A stretch of 64,000 nt of DNA, from the NCBI RefSeq assembly GCF_029227915.1, contig NC_079887.1, positions 10,788,001-10,852,000 on the forward strand. Direction: 5' to 3'. Shown one piece after another: positions 45,258-56,441 of this stretch. This stretch comes from Hydractinia symbiolongicarpus. Lineage: Eukaryota > Cnidaria > Hydrozoa > Anthoathecata > Hydractiniidae. The first letter of the stretch is position 1; every line of letters begins with the position of its first letter. The notes beneath the pieces were generated by a model that was not told the DNA's origin, ran no database searches, and was given only the letters and a program-made list of their open reading frames with translations. A program made the translations under genes and the position numbers.

Positions 45258-46182
45258 CTAAACATGTATACGGTAAAATCAGTTCCTACTAATTTAGTTT
45301 TTATTTGTTTTATCCAAGTGACTTGTTTGGAGTTAAAAATGGCTCCTAAAATCTCTTTCTTTAAACAATACAAACATAGGCTTAAAAGTTTTACTTCTTT
45401 ACTAACAAGCGACATATTATAGTCTGTAAAAATCGATAGAGAAGTCTACTTCCTACTCAACTAAGCAAAGTACAATTTATAAGAGATCTGGAAGATTTAT
45501 GTTAACTATATGGTTTATGTTTTTTTACCCAACGTTGTAACGATTCTATGTTTTGCAATCGAACCATTCGCATTTCATTTAACTCCACAACTTTCCTTGT
45601 TGTCATCAATGATAAAAAAACGTAATTTTAGCAGCACATAAAAAGGATAAGACCTACTTCCGAATACTTTTAAATATTTGATATCGGATATATTTTATTC
45701 CCCTGTACGTCCTCGAGTAGTCACTCCGTAATAAATCAACGCATTACCCTTTTTTAGCGTCTGTTATTTTAACTTTCATTTCTCAACAGCCAATAGCAAA
45801 TAATAAGGCCCTACAGATAATGGAAACCGAGAGATTTCAGAAGTGTTTTTTATCGTGTCGTCTAATCCATTCCTTAACAACCAAAAAGATATTAAAAATT
45901 TGAATTTATTTAGGTATGGTGTGACGTAAAAATCTTTAGCTATAGGTTCATTATTGGTTTTTAGTTACTCTATCTTTTGAGGGAAGTTTCTTGCATGCGT
46001 TTTTATGTCGATAATTATGGTATTACAATGATGTATATAAAGTGGATAATTTTAATTTTTGTATGTACCTGAAAATGTTACTATGCAACGAAAAGCTTCG
46101 TAGAGAATATATTTTTATTAAATATTTAAATCCTTTTCTTAAAGACGCCTTTTAATACACCCAATAGTGTTAATAGAGTTAA

Positions 46183-46284
46183 CTAGTCGTTAGCCCGTGG
46201 AAAAATCCACGGGTTCGCCCGTGGCAGCTAAGCTACTATTTTGCGTGACAGACAGACAGACGTATACGGGCATTATAATATAGA
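46183..46284 (-). mobile_element. Short Helitron, A' variant with internal deletion
   Basis: Minus orientation. Plus-strand left end ctagtcgttagcccgtgg with the hairpin, right end gggcattataatataga (5' end TCTATATTATAATGCCCG). About 102 bp. It lies in the large intron of the mosaic gene. Confidence 0.75.
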
Positions 46285-46374
46285 TACGACAGATACAATT
46301 GTCCCGTTTAATCTTTTAGAATATCTGTTTATCTAATACACCTAATAACATGACTGTAAAAATATCATAACAAA

Positions 46375-48091
46375 CTAGTCGATGGCCCGTGGAAAAATCC
46401 ACGGGTCCGCACATCCTTTTTATACCACTTAAACGCGTGTCGCATTTGGCTTACCCCGGTGTCAAAACGCCGGGGTAGGCCAAAGTCAAGGTGTGACCTG
46501 ACGTTGAACACTCTGTGGAGCGCTTAATAAGAGCCGTAAACTGTGCCACACGACCAGGTGGAGCACTTTAGTACAGGTATACAGTATGTCGTAAATTAAG
46601 TGAAGCGCATACACCATTATAGTCTTGCGACTGTAACATATTTTTCAAAAAACATTCCCCGCAACGATAGCTGAAATAAAAACACAGTTTACAAACAACA
46701 GTCGGTACCCCATTATAGCAAAAACAATCAGTCAGTATTATTTTATTTTGCAGAATAAGTTCTTGTGAAAGTTAAAAAATTTATCGTGACACTGGGCCAA
46801 GCGCTTACTACAGTTAAACCGTGTTGCACAGGCGTATAGGAATAATACGCCTTTGGAAAAAACTTTCTCATAGACTCTGTTTAAAAAAACACAACAGGGC
46901 TGAGCGGTTAGTCCAAGTAAACATTGTTGCACATCCGTACAGACGTGATTACCGAGAAAGTTTAAAAATGAATTGTCACATTGGGTTGACCCCTTAGTAC
47001 AGGAAAACCACGTTGTACATGCGCATAAGCGTAACAGCCTTTACCAAAAACAACAGTATGTTGTTAACCCTGGGCTAACCGCTTAGTATAGTAAAACAGA
47101 GTTGAACAGGCGTATAGGCGTAATACCCCATTTCCAAAAAAACTTCATTGCAACTTCGGTTTTAATGAAAACACAGGGAACAGCCTGTCATTACCGGTTC
47201 AGCTAAAATAATCTGTCAGTCATTTTATTTGCACAAAAAGTTTTCAGGAAAAAATAAAAACAGATGTAGGTACCTAGCTAACTGCATTTAGCATAACACT
47301 TTTTGTTTAAGAATATTGTTGTAGCCAAACTGCATTTTTATACTCTCACTTTTTAGCCAAAGATAGGAGCTAGCTAAATGGCTACAGTCTCAACACAAAA
47401 ATAAATGGTGGGTAGGATAAAAGCTGTTATACCATACAGAATAGTAATAAGTAAGGTTCTAGCTAGCTATAGCCTCCAAAATCTTCGTTCCTAGCCAAAA
47501 ATCCAAAACTGGCGCGTTTAAGATCTGTACGTGACTAAAAACGTGACAATATTACGAAAATAAATAGCTTATAGTAGACAAAAATTGAAACAGACTTACA
47601 AACAGCACTGACCCACCATTACTTTAAAAACAAAAATGGCTATCATGTTTCGGTCCTCATGTTTCTTCGTTGGCATGCCCAGGCCGCGAAAGTCTTGGAT
47701 TGGTTTTTTAAACAATCAAGTGTTTTGATTGGTGTATTATGTGCGAGCGGTCAAAACAAAGTCAGTAAAACTATCAGTAAACTGTCGCATTTGTTTTCTG
47801 TAGCTTCTGAGCGAAAACGGCGATTGAGGTCACGGGGGTAATTATTATTAAAAATGGCGTATTAAAATAATGCATTCATTTTTATCACTAAATTTACTTT
47901 TCTTACTTATGGCAATAAATTAAAGTAATTAAATTAATTAAGGTATTAAATTAATTTCTTGAGTTTAGTTCAATTAATTATAAAGTTTTCCATTAAACAA
48001 CCCCCTGTTTTCTAAAAATTCGCTGAAAGATCAAAGGAATATCGGTAACCCTTTTGAACAGACAGACAGACGATGGCTATTATTATAGAGA
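46375..48091 (-). mobile_element. Long-type Helitron with a chimeric short-type 3' end
   Basis: Minus orientation, 5' end TCTCTATAATAATAGCC at 48091. The interior matches the long-type elements, including its own 3' hairpin (ccccggcg-type arms, about 46448-46480). It does not stop there: about 70 more bases of A'-like sequence follow, ending with the hairpin ccgtgg / ccacgg and CTAG at 46375. The element lies in the intron between exons 48122-48510 and 45087-45257 of the mosaic gene, its 5' end only 31 bases from the splice donor. Confidence 0.75.
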
Positions 48092-48121
48092 AGACACTGT
48101 TCGGTAACAAAACGATCTTAC

Positions 48122-50800
48122 CCTTGATGATATGGACACACATCGGCTTCCAGTATACCATGTAGGCATATTAACGACACCAGAATCCCAATAGCCACTT
48201 CCTCCGGAAAACCCATTTTGATGCGCAATCCAATGTACACTTGGATTTCTATCAAACCTACCAAAATAATGTCTTCCAGCAACCATAACACAAGCCTTAA
48301 AGCCTCGAATTGAGATTGCCTCAGTCCAGCTGGCAGTTGCATCATGGGTTATGTTATTTGTATCCACTTTTCCCCATGAAACAGTTAGCTGTACACTTAT
48401 GTTACCTTCTTGACCAAAGTAGATGGGGTTTAATGTGATTTGTTTGCAGAAAACTGTGGGTATACCAGGTACATTGTCAAGCTGCGTCACACCAGTTTGA
48501 TAAGGGAAACCTAGAGAAAAAGAAATTTAGTCTGTTGTTGCTTACTTTAGTTGGTGTTACAGGTAACAACTTTTCATAGCCTTTTTAGAATTAGATTAAA
48601 CATAAGAAATATCCACTTACGTTCACATTTTCCCATATGAGCTACTTTGACAGTGGGGTATGATAAGTTTTTATATCTTTCACAATGATCTTTATATAAG
48701 TGACATCTGCTAGCATAGGTAACGAAATCGGTGCCACAGAATGTTTTTGAAGATGATACATTTAAGCATTGTTGAATGCAGCCACAATAGGTTCTATTGG
48801 CACGAAGCCTACATTGCAAATGATCTGGGCAAGTTACATAATTGCAAGGACTTATTTTTCCTTGCACAAGATAATGAACTGTCATATCTCTCTCACGTAT
48901 ACCTGCATCGTCTTCAGAGTGCATGGCACATACTTCAGCATAGGTTGGTCGAATTGTCTTCACCCAAGAGATTAATACTCCTCTTGTTCCTTGATATGAA
49001 ATTTCTTCTGGTGTAACAAACACGAATGGAGTCCCAATGTACTCAAGTTTGAAAAACAATGTTTTACAGCTGGAGTTTAGACCTCTTGAAAACATCAATA
49101 TTCCATGTTCTGTAATATTATGTTTATCCTCAGCAACAGCCATATAATGCACGGAGATGTTTCTACTTCCACTGTATGTCATAGATTCTTTGTAGCAAAC
49201 CTTGAAGCCAGAATGCCTGACGTCTCGTAACCAAATGTTTGTGTGACGAGATAATTGAGAATTGTCACGTCCAATGTCAGCAGTGAGTTTGATTGTTGGA
49301 TTTGCATTCATATTGCTTGAAAACCAATAAGAATTGCAACGAATATTTTGTGTAAAACTTTGTACTTCTATAATCCCGTATTGAAATGTTTCGTCTTCAT
49401 CTACGTTGCCAAACACTACCATTGCATTTAATTGAGATGACGTGTACGCTGGTCGTCCTTGCCTTCCAAGAATGTAGGAAACAGTCATGTACATTCTGTT
49501 ATCGTTAATGTTTCTCGATGAAATGCATATTGAATTTGTAATGTCATTTGTGACCATTTCTAGTAGAATGACGTTAGGTTTTTCAACAACACTATTTCTA
49601 GCAAAATAATAATTAATGCCTAGTGTTCCGTAGTTGCTGTAAAATGAAGTATGCTGTGTAACGAAGTAAACTCCTGTAAGAGGTTTGAAGCATTCTTCCT
49701 TTGTAAGTTTATAAACATGGCGACCTCTAACTCCAATGTTACTTCTATGCACTAGATTTGTGCTAACGTATCTTGGTTGAAATAATCTGAAGTTGCAATA
49801 ACCCTCTGAGAAACCATTTATTGCATTTGATCTATCTAAACGCTGATAATTCATGATGCCGTATGTTGACGTTTCATCTGTCGCCACTATAACTTGAAAG
49901 GTGTGTTTTGAGTTCGTTCCATAATATGAGCTTACATCAATGTAACTGACAACCAAGGCGCGGGTAGGTCTGAATTTAGAGTATGGATGCAGGTGCAACA
50001 CATCTCTGGTAGCTCGTGCTAGAACTCTATAATCCTTAGTTTCGCGGAAGTATACAGTTCCCCGCCCGTATCTAGTATCTAACTCCGTTGCATATGCTGA
50101 AATGAATGTACTGGAACTAGGTATGGATCCATAACCCGAATTACCAAACGTTATAATTCCGCTTACATATATCTAAAATTGTATTAAGGTTATACATCTT
50201 ACTGTTAATTTTAATAATCAGAAAAACAAAAAAAAATACCGTTTTATTCTGGCAAGTAATTCTTGTTTTAATTTTTTCAAAGTATATCATTCCATTCGCG
50301 ATAGCGATGTTAAAGGTTTTCTTTTTTGAGTCAAACAAGTGAAATATTTTGTTTCGATTTGGTAAAAGCTGTTGCACAAATTTTGTTTGAGATTTCCATA
50401 ACTGAAATTTCTAGTCTTATGTATTAATAAGACTAGAAATTGGCTGTACGTTTTTTTTGTTTTGTTTTTACAAAATAGTAGGTAATATTCTTTGCAATTC
50501 TCTTCCATACAGTTTAAAAAACATCATCTGTGTAACAGCTATGTAATTTAAAACGTAACTTAAGCAATCACCATGAACAAAATTCATTCTGCGAAAATGA
50601 GCTTCTTTTGTTTTCTCACTTCTTCGTCGATCATATTTTCATAACTGTTTGAGTTTATGGTAAATTACTTACATAAAACCTGCTTTGTGTTCTTGAAAAA
50701 AGCTTCATGGGAGAGATATAGTACGACCAAGAAGTGTAACGAAATCCAGAAGGCAAAATTCGATCGCCATTTTTGGTACCATATGGATAAAGTAACGTGT
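48122..50800 (-). CDS. Secreted mosaic protein, middle exons: second NIDO, lectin-like repeats, Kazal
   Basis: Exons 50800-50673, 50172-48621 and 48510-48122 of the same gene. The first encodes DTLLYPYGTKNGDRILPSGF, the start of a NIDO domain. The 1552-nt exon completes it (HTFQVIVATDETSTYGIMNY). Several repeats of about 70 residues follow with the pattern IWLRDVRHSGFKVCYKES then ISVHYMAV, which resembles H-type lectin folds (inference). A Kazal/follistatin-like module follows (CPDHLQC..FCGTDFVTYASRCHLY). The third exon has one more repeat (FKACVMVAGRHYFG, then VHWIAHQNGF). NIDO and Kazal modules occur in extracellular-matrix proteins such as nidogen- and agrin-type molecules. Phase bookkeeping from the N-terminal side holds throughout. 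Confidence 0.85.
50406..50441. repeat. Palindrome in an intron of the mosaic gene, 15-bp arms
   Basis: aatttctagtcttat at 50406-50420 and its exact reverse complement at 50427-50441 with a six-base loop. It lies between the exons 50172 and 50673. No element identity seen. Confidence 0.85.
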
Positions 50801-51670
50801 CTAAAATTAACATATAAACTTGCACATTACAGGTGAAATTTATTTACTAGACTGAACAAGATAAATTAGCAAATATTAGAATGAGTGTGTCAAAAAAATA
50901 AAGCAAAAAAATGGCAACAAATATTTCGATGAGACAGAATGGGCAAGAGCATTTGTTCTTTGCCCAAACTAAATAAGGTTAAAATTGATACATTAATAAT
51001 TGTACCGTTTTTAGGTGGTGGAGGCGATGTAAAAGAACTTGACCTCATCATCACTGTTGACATTCGTGTTGCTAGAGATAATAATACAATGCAATACAAT
51101 ATAATGCAAAATACACATGTCAATCAAAGCATATGAAATGCAATGCAATTCAATGCAAAACAATGAAAAATTGGGGTAATATTGCATCGTTTGAACAATT
51201 AGTCTTATTACACAGAATAACGTAAGTCCTTTCTCGACAGTAAAAATTTGTGTTTCAGTTTGTGGTTATGATCTTTAATTATATTTCGTCTAAATTTTAT
51301 ACGAAATAGGTCCCAATGATAGAGTTAAAAGATTACTTCATTATTATCATCATCAATACCATAATTGTTTTTATAGCCATAATGAATCTTTGTTGATTTG
51401 TGACATATTATGCGATAGCTTACCTTTGATTGATGTTTTCATCGAGATATTGCTGAGCGAAGAACGGATAAAAGATGTAGCTGAAACAACAACAGAAAAC
51501 AAATGTGATCATCTTGTATCTGTGGGTGGGTATGTCTTTTTTATGAAAGGAGGAATGCAATGTGAGATGTCGTAGGCTTCTTAAACATCATTTTATAGTC
51601 AACATTGACTATCACATGTGAGTATAAAATATTCGGACAATTTTGTGACAGTTGAATAAATAGGACTTAC

Positions 51671-54007
51671 CTGTCAGTGGAGGTGAAGGACTAATATTGG
51701 TGGTTGCATTGACTCTCAAACTAATGGTTGGCTGAACATTCATTGCTGGTGACGTTTCTGGAATTAAATATAATAACGTCGATTTAAGTTAAGGTAGATT
51801 TTACAGAATGAAATATAGTACGTGTTAACAAGGTTCATTGTTATTTCTAAGGAATAATGAGATGAAGCGTACCTGATGTAGCTGAAGAGAGCACAGGATG
51901 TTGAACTAAAATAAAAATAAAATGTTTTAAGGTGTAAAATAAAAATCAGAAGAATGGAACTAAATATCTTATATAAATTGCAAAGGTTGAAAAAAATAGC
52001 ATTGTTAAAACAGTTTACAATTAAGATATGAGTTTACCTGATGTGGGTTGCACAACCATTGATGATGGTGAAATAACAGCTAGAAATTAAAAATTCCTTT
52101 TTTAGTCAATGAAAAATGTGTCTATTTACTTTTTATCTTGTAGAAAGTGAAACCTCTCTAAAAATTAGAACGTTAACCATAGTTTCTCAAGATTTTGAGA
52201 ATTATTTGTATTTCGTTTTTTAATTCTTTAACAGACGTTATATCTGTTGGACATCTAAGAGACAGAAAGTACCAATACATGAAACACGTTCACTTGACCA
52301 GTTCACAATTTTGTTTCTAGTGGTTTCATGTTTTGTATTCAAAATGCATTGTCGCGTCTTCTGTGTTAAATCAATTATTTAGCCGCTGTTAAAAAGCAAA
52401 TTGCACTTTTTCTTTTCTTTCTCAACTTAAACTCCTTAAACTTACGTGTGCATTCTCCAATGCGAGCCAAGGTTAAATTGCCTCTAGCTCGACATCTTTC
52501 TCTGTTAAACATGCATCGATTTGAATAGGTAACTCCATTGCTGCCACAAACAGGTGAATAGACAGTAGGACAGGTGGTGGTAAGCCAGGTTTGTTCTCCA
52601 ATACAGTGCGAGCAGTCGAAGGGTAAGTTATCAGCTATCGAAATTAAAATGTGGGTACAGTAACATATTAATGAATTTTTTTTTACAGGTTGATTTTATA
52701 ATCTTATTTTAGTTACAAACTTTACATAAAATTCTCAACTCCACATTCTCTTAAATAGAGGAAACATCATGACCTTTAAAGAGCATTTTAATTGATCTTT
52801 CATTTACTCAGATTTATTGCAAAGAAAGGAGGATTGAGATTACACACAAAATAGCAATATGCTCTCTGAAATTAGTATTTTCATTACCCTTTGATAATAT
52901 AAATTCAACGTAATGACTCGCCTAGTTACCTGAATTGCACTGAAAATCTGCATTAGGTGTCAAACCAACAACAAATAGCCCAGGAACAAACACATTTGAT
53001 CGACATGTTAACTTCAGCACCTCATTTGTTCTTGTTCCAGGAAATGAACATAGTTTATTGTTGTTTACTTTGAAACCGACCTAAAACACACAAAAAAACC
53101 AATGTTAAAAAAGGATTAAGAAAAGGAGCCAAAATCAAAATGTGGCAAAAGATTCCCCTTTTTATATCAAAGCGTTCTAATCATAATTTATGTTTCCATC
53201 ATTAATACACGAAAGCAAGACAAAAGATTCTACGCAATGGAAGCAGATTTATTTGCATTAATCACTTCTTTTTAACAGCAACATGTTTTAACATTGCGTT
53301 TAGTCATTTTCTAACATAACATACCCTTGCCAATCGAACTTGCGGTGTTGTGGGACTGGAGTAATATGTGATTTCATCATAATTAATTATAGCATACGTC
53401 TTTGAACCATCAGATGCTAATATGGCTTGATATGTGTTTACCTGGTAATGTTAAGAAATTGTATAAAAAAATAAACATATATAAAAAGCAAGAGGTACAC
53501 TCCATCTATTATTTTTAAAGCACTTGGGAAGTTTGTGCTGTTTTACTAATACTTATAAATAAAAACATTGCTAGTGAACACTGCATAAATGTTTCCCTTT
53601 AGAAAAGCAGATAATAGAAGACGAGGAAACCTAAAGGCACCAATTTTTTTCTCTTTTGAAATTACAAATATCATAACTTGCATTTACTTATAAAGAATAA
53701 CAAGTGTATTGAAATAAGAACTTACATCATTAGCGTAGAATCCTTTTGTTTGATACCATGTCACAACTAATATTCGACCATTAACAGCATTAAATAATGG
53801 ATCCTTCTTTTGTAGTTTTGCGTTGATTTTATTCAAATCTGATCCTGATATATTAGTTCGGTAATACAGGTTGCAAGCTCCACATGCTGGTGAGAACATT
53901 GAGTCAGCATAGTACACCAAAATGGAGTAATTGGGTAAGGTTTGAAAAGGAAGAGATGGGTTAATTGTCGTGTAATGGCGTGTGAATATCGCTCCATTAG
54001 GACTGAT
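51671..54007 (-). CDS. Secreted mosaic protein, N-terminal exons present in window: first NIDO, Kazal, linker
   Basis: Exons 54007-53726, 53441-53325, 53080-52930, 52634-52446, 52079-52038, 51905-51873 and 51757-51671. The first three make a NIDO domain (ILVYYADSMFSPACG, then TYQAILASDGSKTYAIINYD, then GTRTNEVLKLTCRSNVFVPG). The fourth is a Kazal module (CPTVYSPVCGSNGVTYSNRC). The last three are short Ser/Thr/Pro exons forming a linker; all are phase 1, so skipping any of them would keep the frame and alternative splicing is plausible. The frame from here to 41973 totals 4491 nt (1496 residues). The start codon, signal peptide and the exon opening the first NIDO domain are missing: they should lie upstream of 54010, but I could not find them before the Helitron array or after it. 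Confidence 0.85.
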
Positions 54008-54009
54008 CT

Positions 54010-55107
54010 AAAAAGGAAAGTAAACATCCATTGTTTAACTTTACAAGTGATAAAGATATTGAAATGTAATAACAAGATAGGCTTTATAATTTAACTGACT
54101 TTAAAAAATTTATATTCTGCACCAGCATTGCCCTATATAAAGACGCCAGCGTCGCCATATATGAAGGCGCTAAAATTCACCTTGCATGTTACCTTACCTT
54201 TTCGCCTCAAAAGGTTAGAAAAAGAATAAATATTAAAGGTCTGTTATCGTAACTCTTAATTATACTGCAGACAAATTTTAAGAATTTAAATTTGAGATAA
54301 GCGCCTACCCTTTAAGTTGAAAAGTCACAAAAACTAGACATCTGCTGTTAGAACATCTTCACCCTATAGTGACCTGCGTTGTTACTTCGCCACTAAGGGC
54401 AAAACACTTAAGGGCAAAACACTTTCCCCTTGGGAAAAATATATATCTCTGTTTGTTTCTTTTACACCATCCACAAAAAGGTGGTGTGAAAGCTTAGAAA
54501 TATTTTTTAACATTTTTTAATAAAAAGTTGCTTTTACTACTATATTGTCAGCTATTGTTTGCGCATGTAGCTACCATTATTGTTTATACGAGGTAGAAAG
54601 GTATGCTATGCTGTTGAATTTGGTATTCTAACTTGGGTTATATAATTTTGGATAAAACTCAAAAGGCAATAGCCAATAAAAAATAAATTTTAGTCAGGTG
54701 TATTCGGTAAAATATGAATAGCGTGTATGCCAATATCGAGATAAAAATCAATCAAGTGTTTCGGGCACATTTGAATGAGTGTAAACAAATTACCATGCCG
54801 TAATACATAAAATTAAATAAAGACAACTCTTTTTAGCTGGCCAAACTAATTAAAGGGCCCAAGCTAATTACGGAAATTATTAAATTGGAATTGCATTCAT
54901 TGCAGGATATTATGTTTTTTCTTTAAATGAATGTTACATGCATAAAAACGTCTTGTTAAACTCATAATGCAAAAATGAACAGATGTGTGGATGTCATACA
55001 TACAAACAATGCAGATCGTAAACTGATTAAGATTGATATTCAAAACATTTTTATTAGCGCTCTAAAATTTGAATAAAGTTAAGCTTATTTTCTAAAATTA
55101 TGATAAA
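54010..55107. other. Probable intron of the mosaic gene; nothing recognised
   Basis: AT-rich sequence between the most 5' recognised exon and the Helitron array. I looked on the minus strand for an exon encoding a NIDO start (LYPYG-like) and found none. Confidence 0.4.
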
Positions 55108-56441
55108 CTAGTCGTTACCCGTGGCAAAAATCCACGGGTTCACCCGTCCTTTTTTACTGCATTGTGTGCGTCTCGCTACTTGTGCAGCTAAGCTACCATT
55201 TTTCGTGACAGACAGACAGACAGACGTATACGTGAATTATAATATAGACTAGTCGTTAACCCGTGGAAAAATCCACGGGGTCGCCCGTCGTGTTCGCTCA
55301 TCCTTTAAATTTACCCGTCGTAACAAGGTGGATAAAAATATATCGCATTTGATATTCGTGCGCATTTTAAAAATTTCGTGTTTCCGTTACAAGACGCCGC
55401 TTTCGCGGACACACAGACAGACGGAATACGGCTATTATTAAAGAGACTAGTCGTTACCCGTGGAAAAATCCACGGGGTCGCCCGTCCTTTATATATCGCA
55501 TTTCGTGTTTCCGTAACAGGACGCGGTTTTCGCGGACAGACAGACAAAATACGACTATTATTAAAGAGACTAGTCGTTAACCCGTGGAAAAATCCACGGA
55601 CTCACCCGTCGTGTTCGTCCCGTCCTTTAAATTTACCCGTCGCAACAAAGTGGACAAAAATATATCGCATTTGGTATTGGTGCGCATTTAAAAAATTTCG
55701 TGTTTCCGTTATGGGACGCGGCTTTCGCGGACACACAGACAGAATACGGCTATTATTAAAGAGACTAGTCGTTAGCCCGTGGAAAAATCCACGGGTTCGC
55801 CCGTCCTTTTTATACCGCATCACGTGCGTGTCGCTACTTGCGCAGCTAAGCTACCATTTTGCGTGAAAGACAGACAGACCTATACGGGTATTATAATATA
55901 GACTAGTCGTTTCCTGTGGAAAAATCCACGGGTTCGCCCGTCCTTTATATTTACCCGTCGCAACAAAGTGGATAAAAATATATCGCATTTGATATTCGTG
56001 TTTCCGTAACATCATTTTCTAACTCAGCGGGGGGTCCGAGCAGAGACAGACAGACGGAATACGGCTATTATAATAGAGACTAGTCGTTAGCCCGTGGAAA
56101 AATCCACGGGTTCGCCCGTCCTTTTAATTTACCTGTCGCAACAAAGTGGACAAAAATATATCGCGTTTGGTATTAGTGCGCATTATAAAAATTTCGTGAT
56201 TCCGTTACGGGACGCGGCTCTCGCGGACAGACAGACAAAATACGGCTATTATTAAAGAGACTAGTCGTTAGCCCGTGGAAAAATCCACGGGTTCGCCCGT
56301 CCTTTAAATTTACCTGTCGCAACAAAGTGGACAAAAATATATCGCGTTTGGTATTAGTGCGCATTATAAAAATTTCGTGATTCCGTTACAGAACGCGGCT
56401 CTCGCGGACAGACAGACAAAATACGGCTATTATTAAAGAGA
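55108..56441 (-). mobile_element. Head-to-tail array of eight short Helitrons
   Basis: Units at 55108-55248, 55249-55446, 55447-55569, 55570-55764, 55765-55902, 55903-56079, 56080-56260 and 56261-56441. In plus-strand view each begins ctagtcgtt..cccgtgg with the hairpin and ends ggctattattaaagaga (A) or attataatataga (A'). Every boundary is agaCTAG with no spacer. The first and fifth are A' variants. The differing lengths reflect optional internal segments, such as a cgtcgcaacaaagtgga block in some units and not others. Confidence 0.88.

Noticed and set aside
55378..55866. 162-codon frame and related minus frames through 59370
   Set aside because: They run across several Helitron units and repeat with the unit period; not genes.
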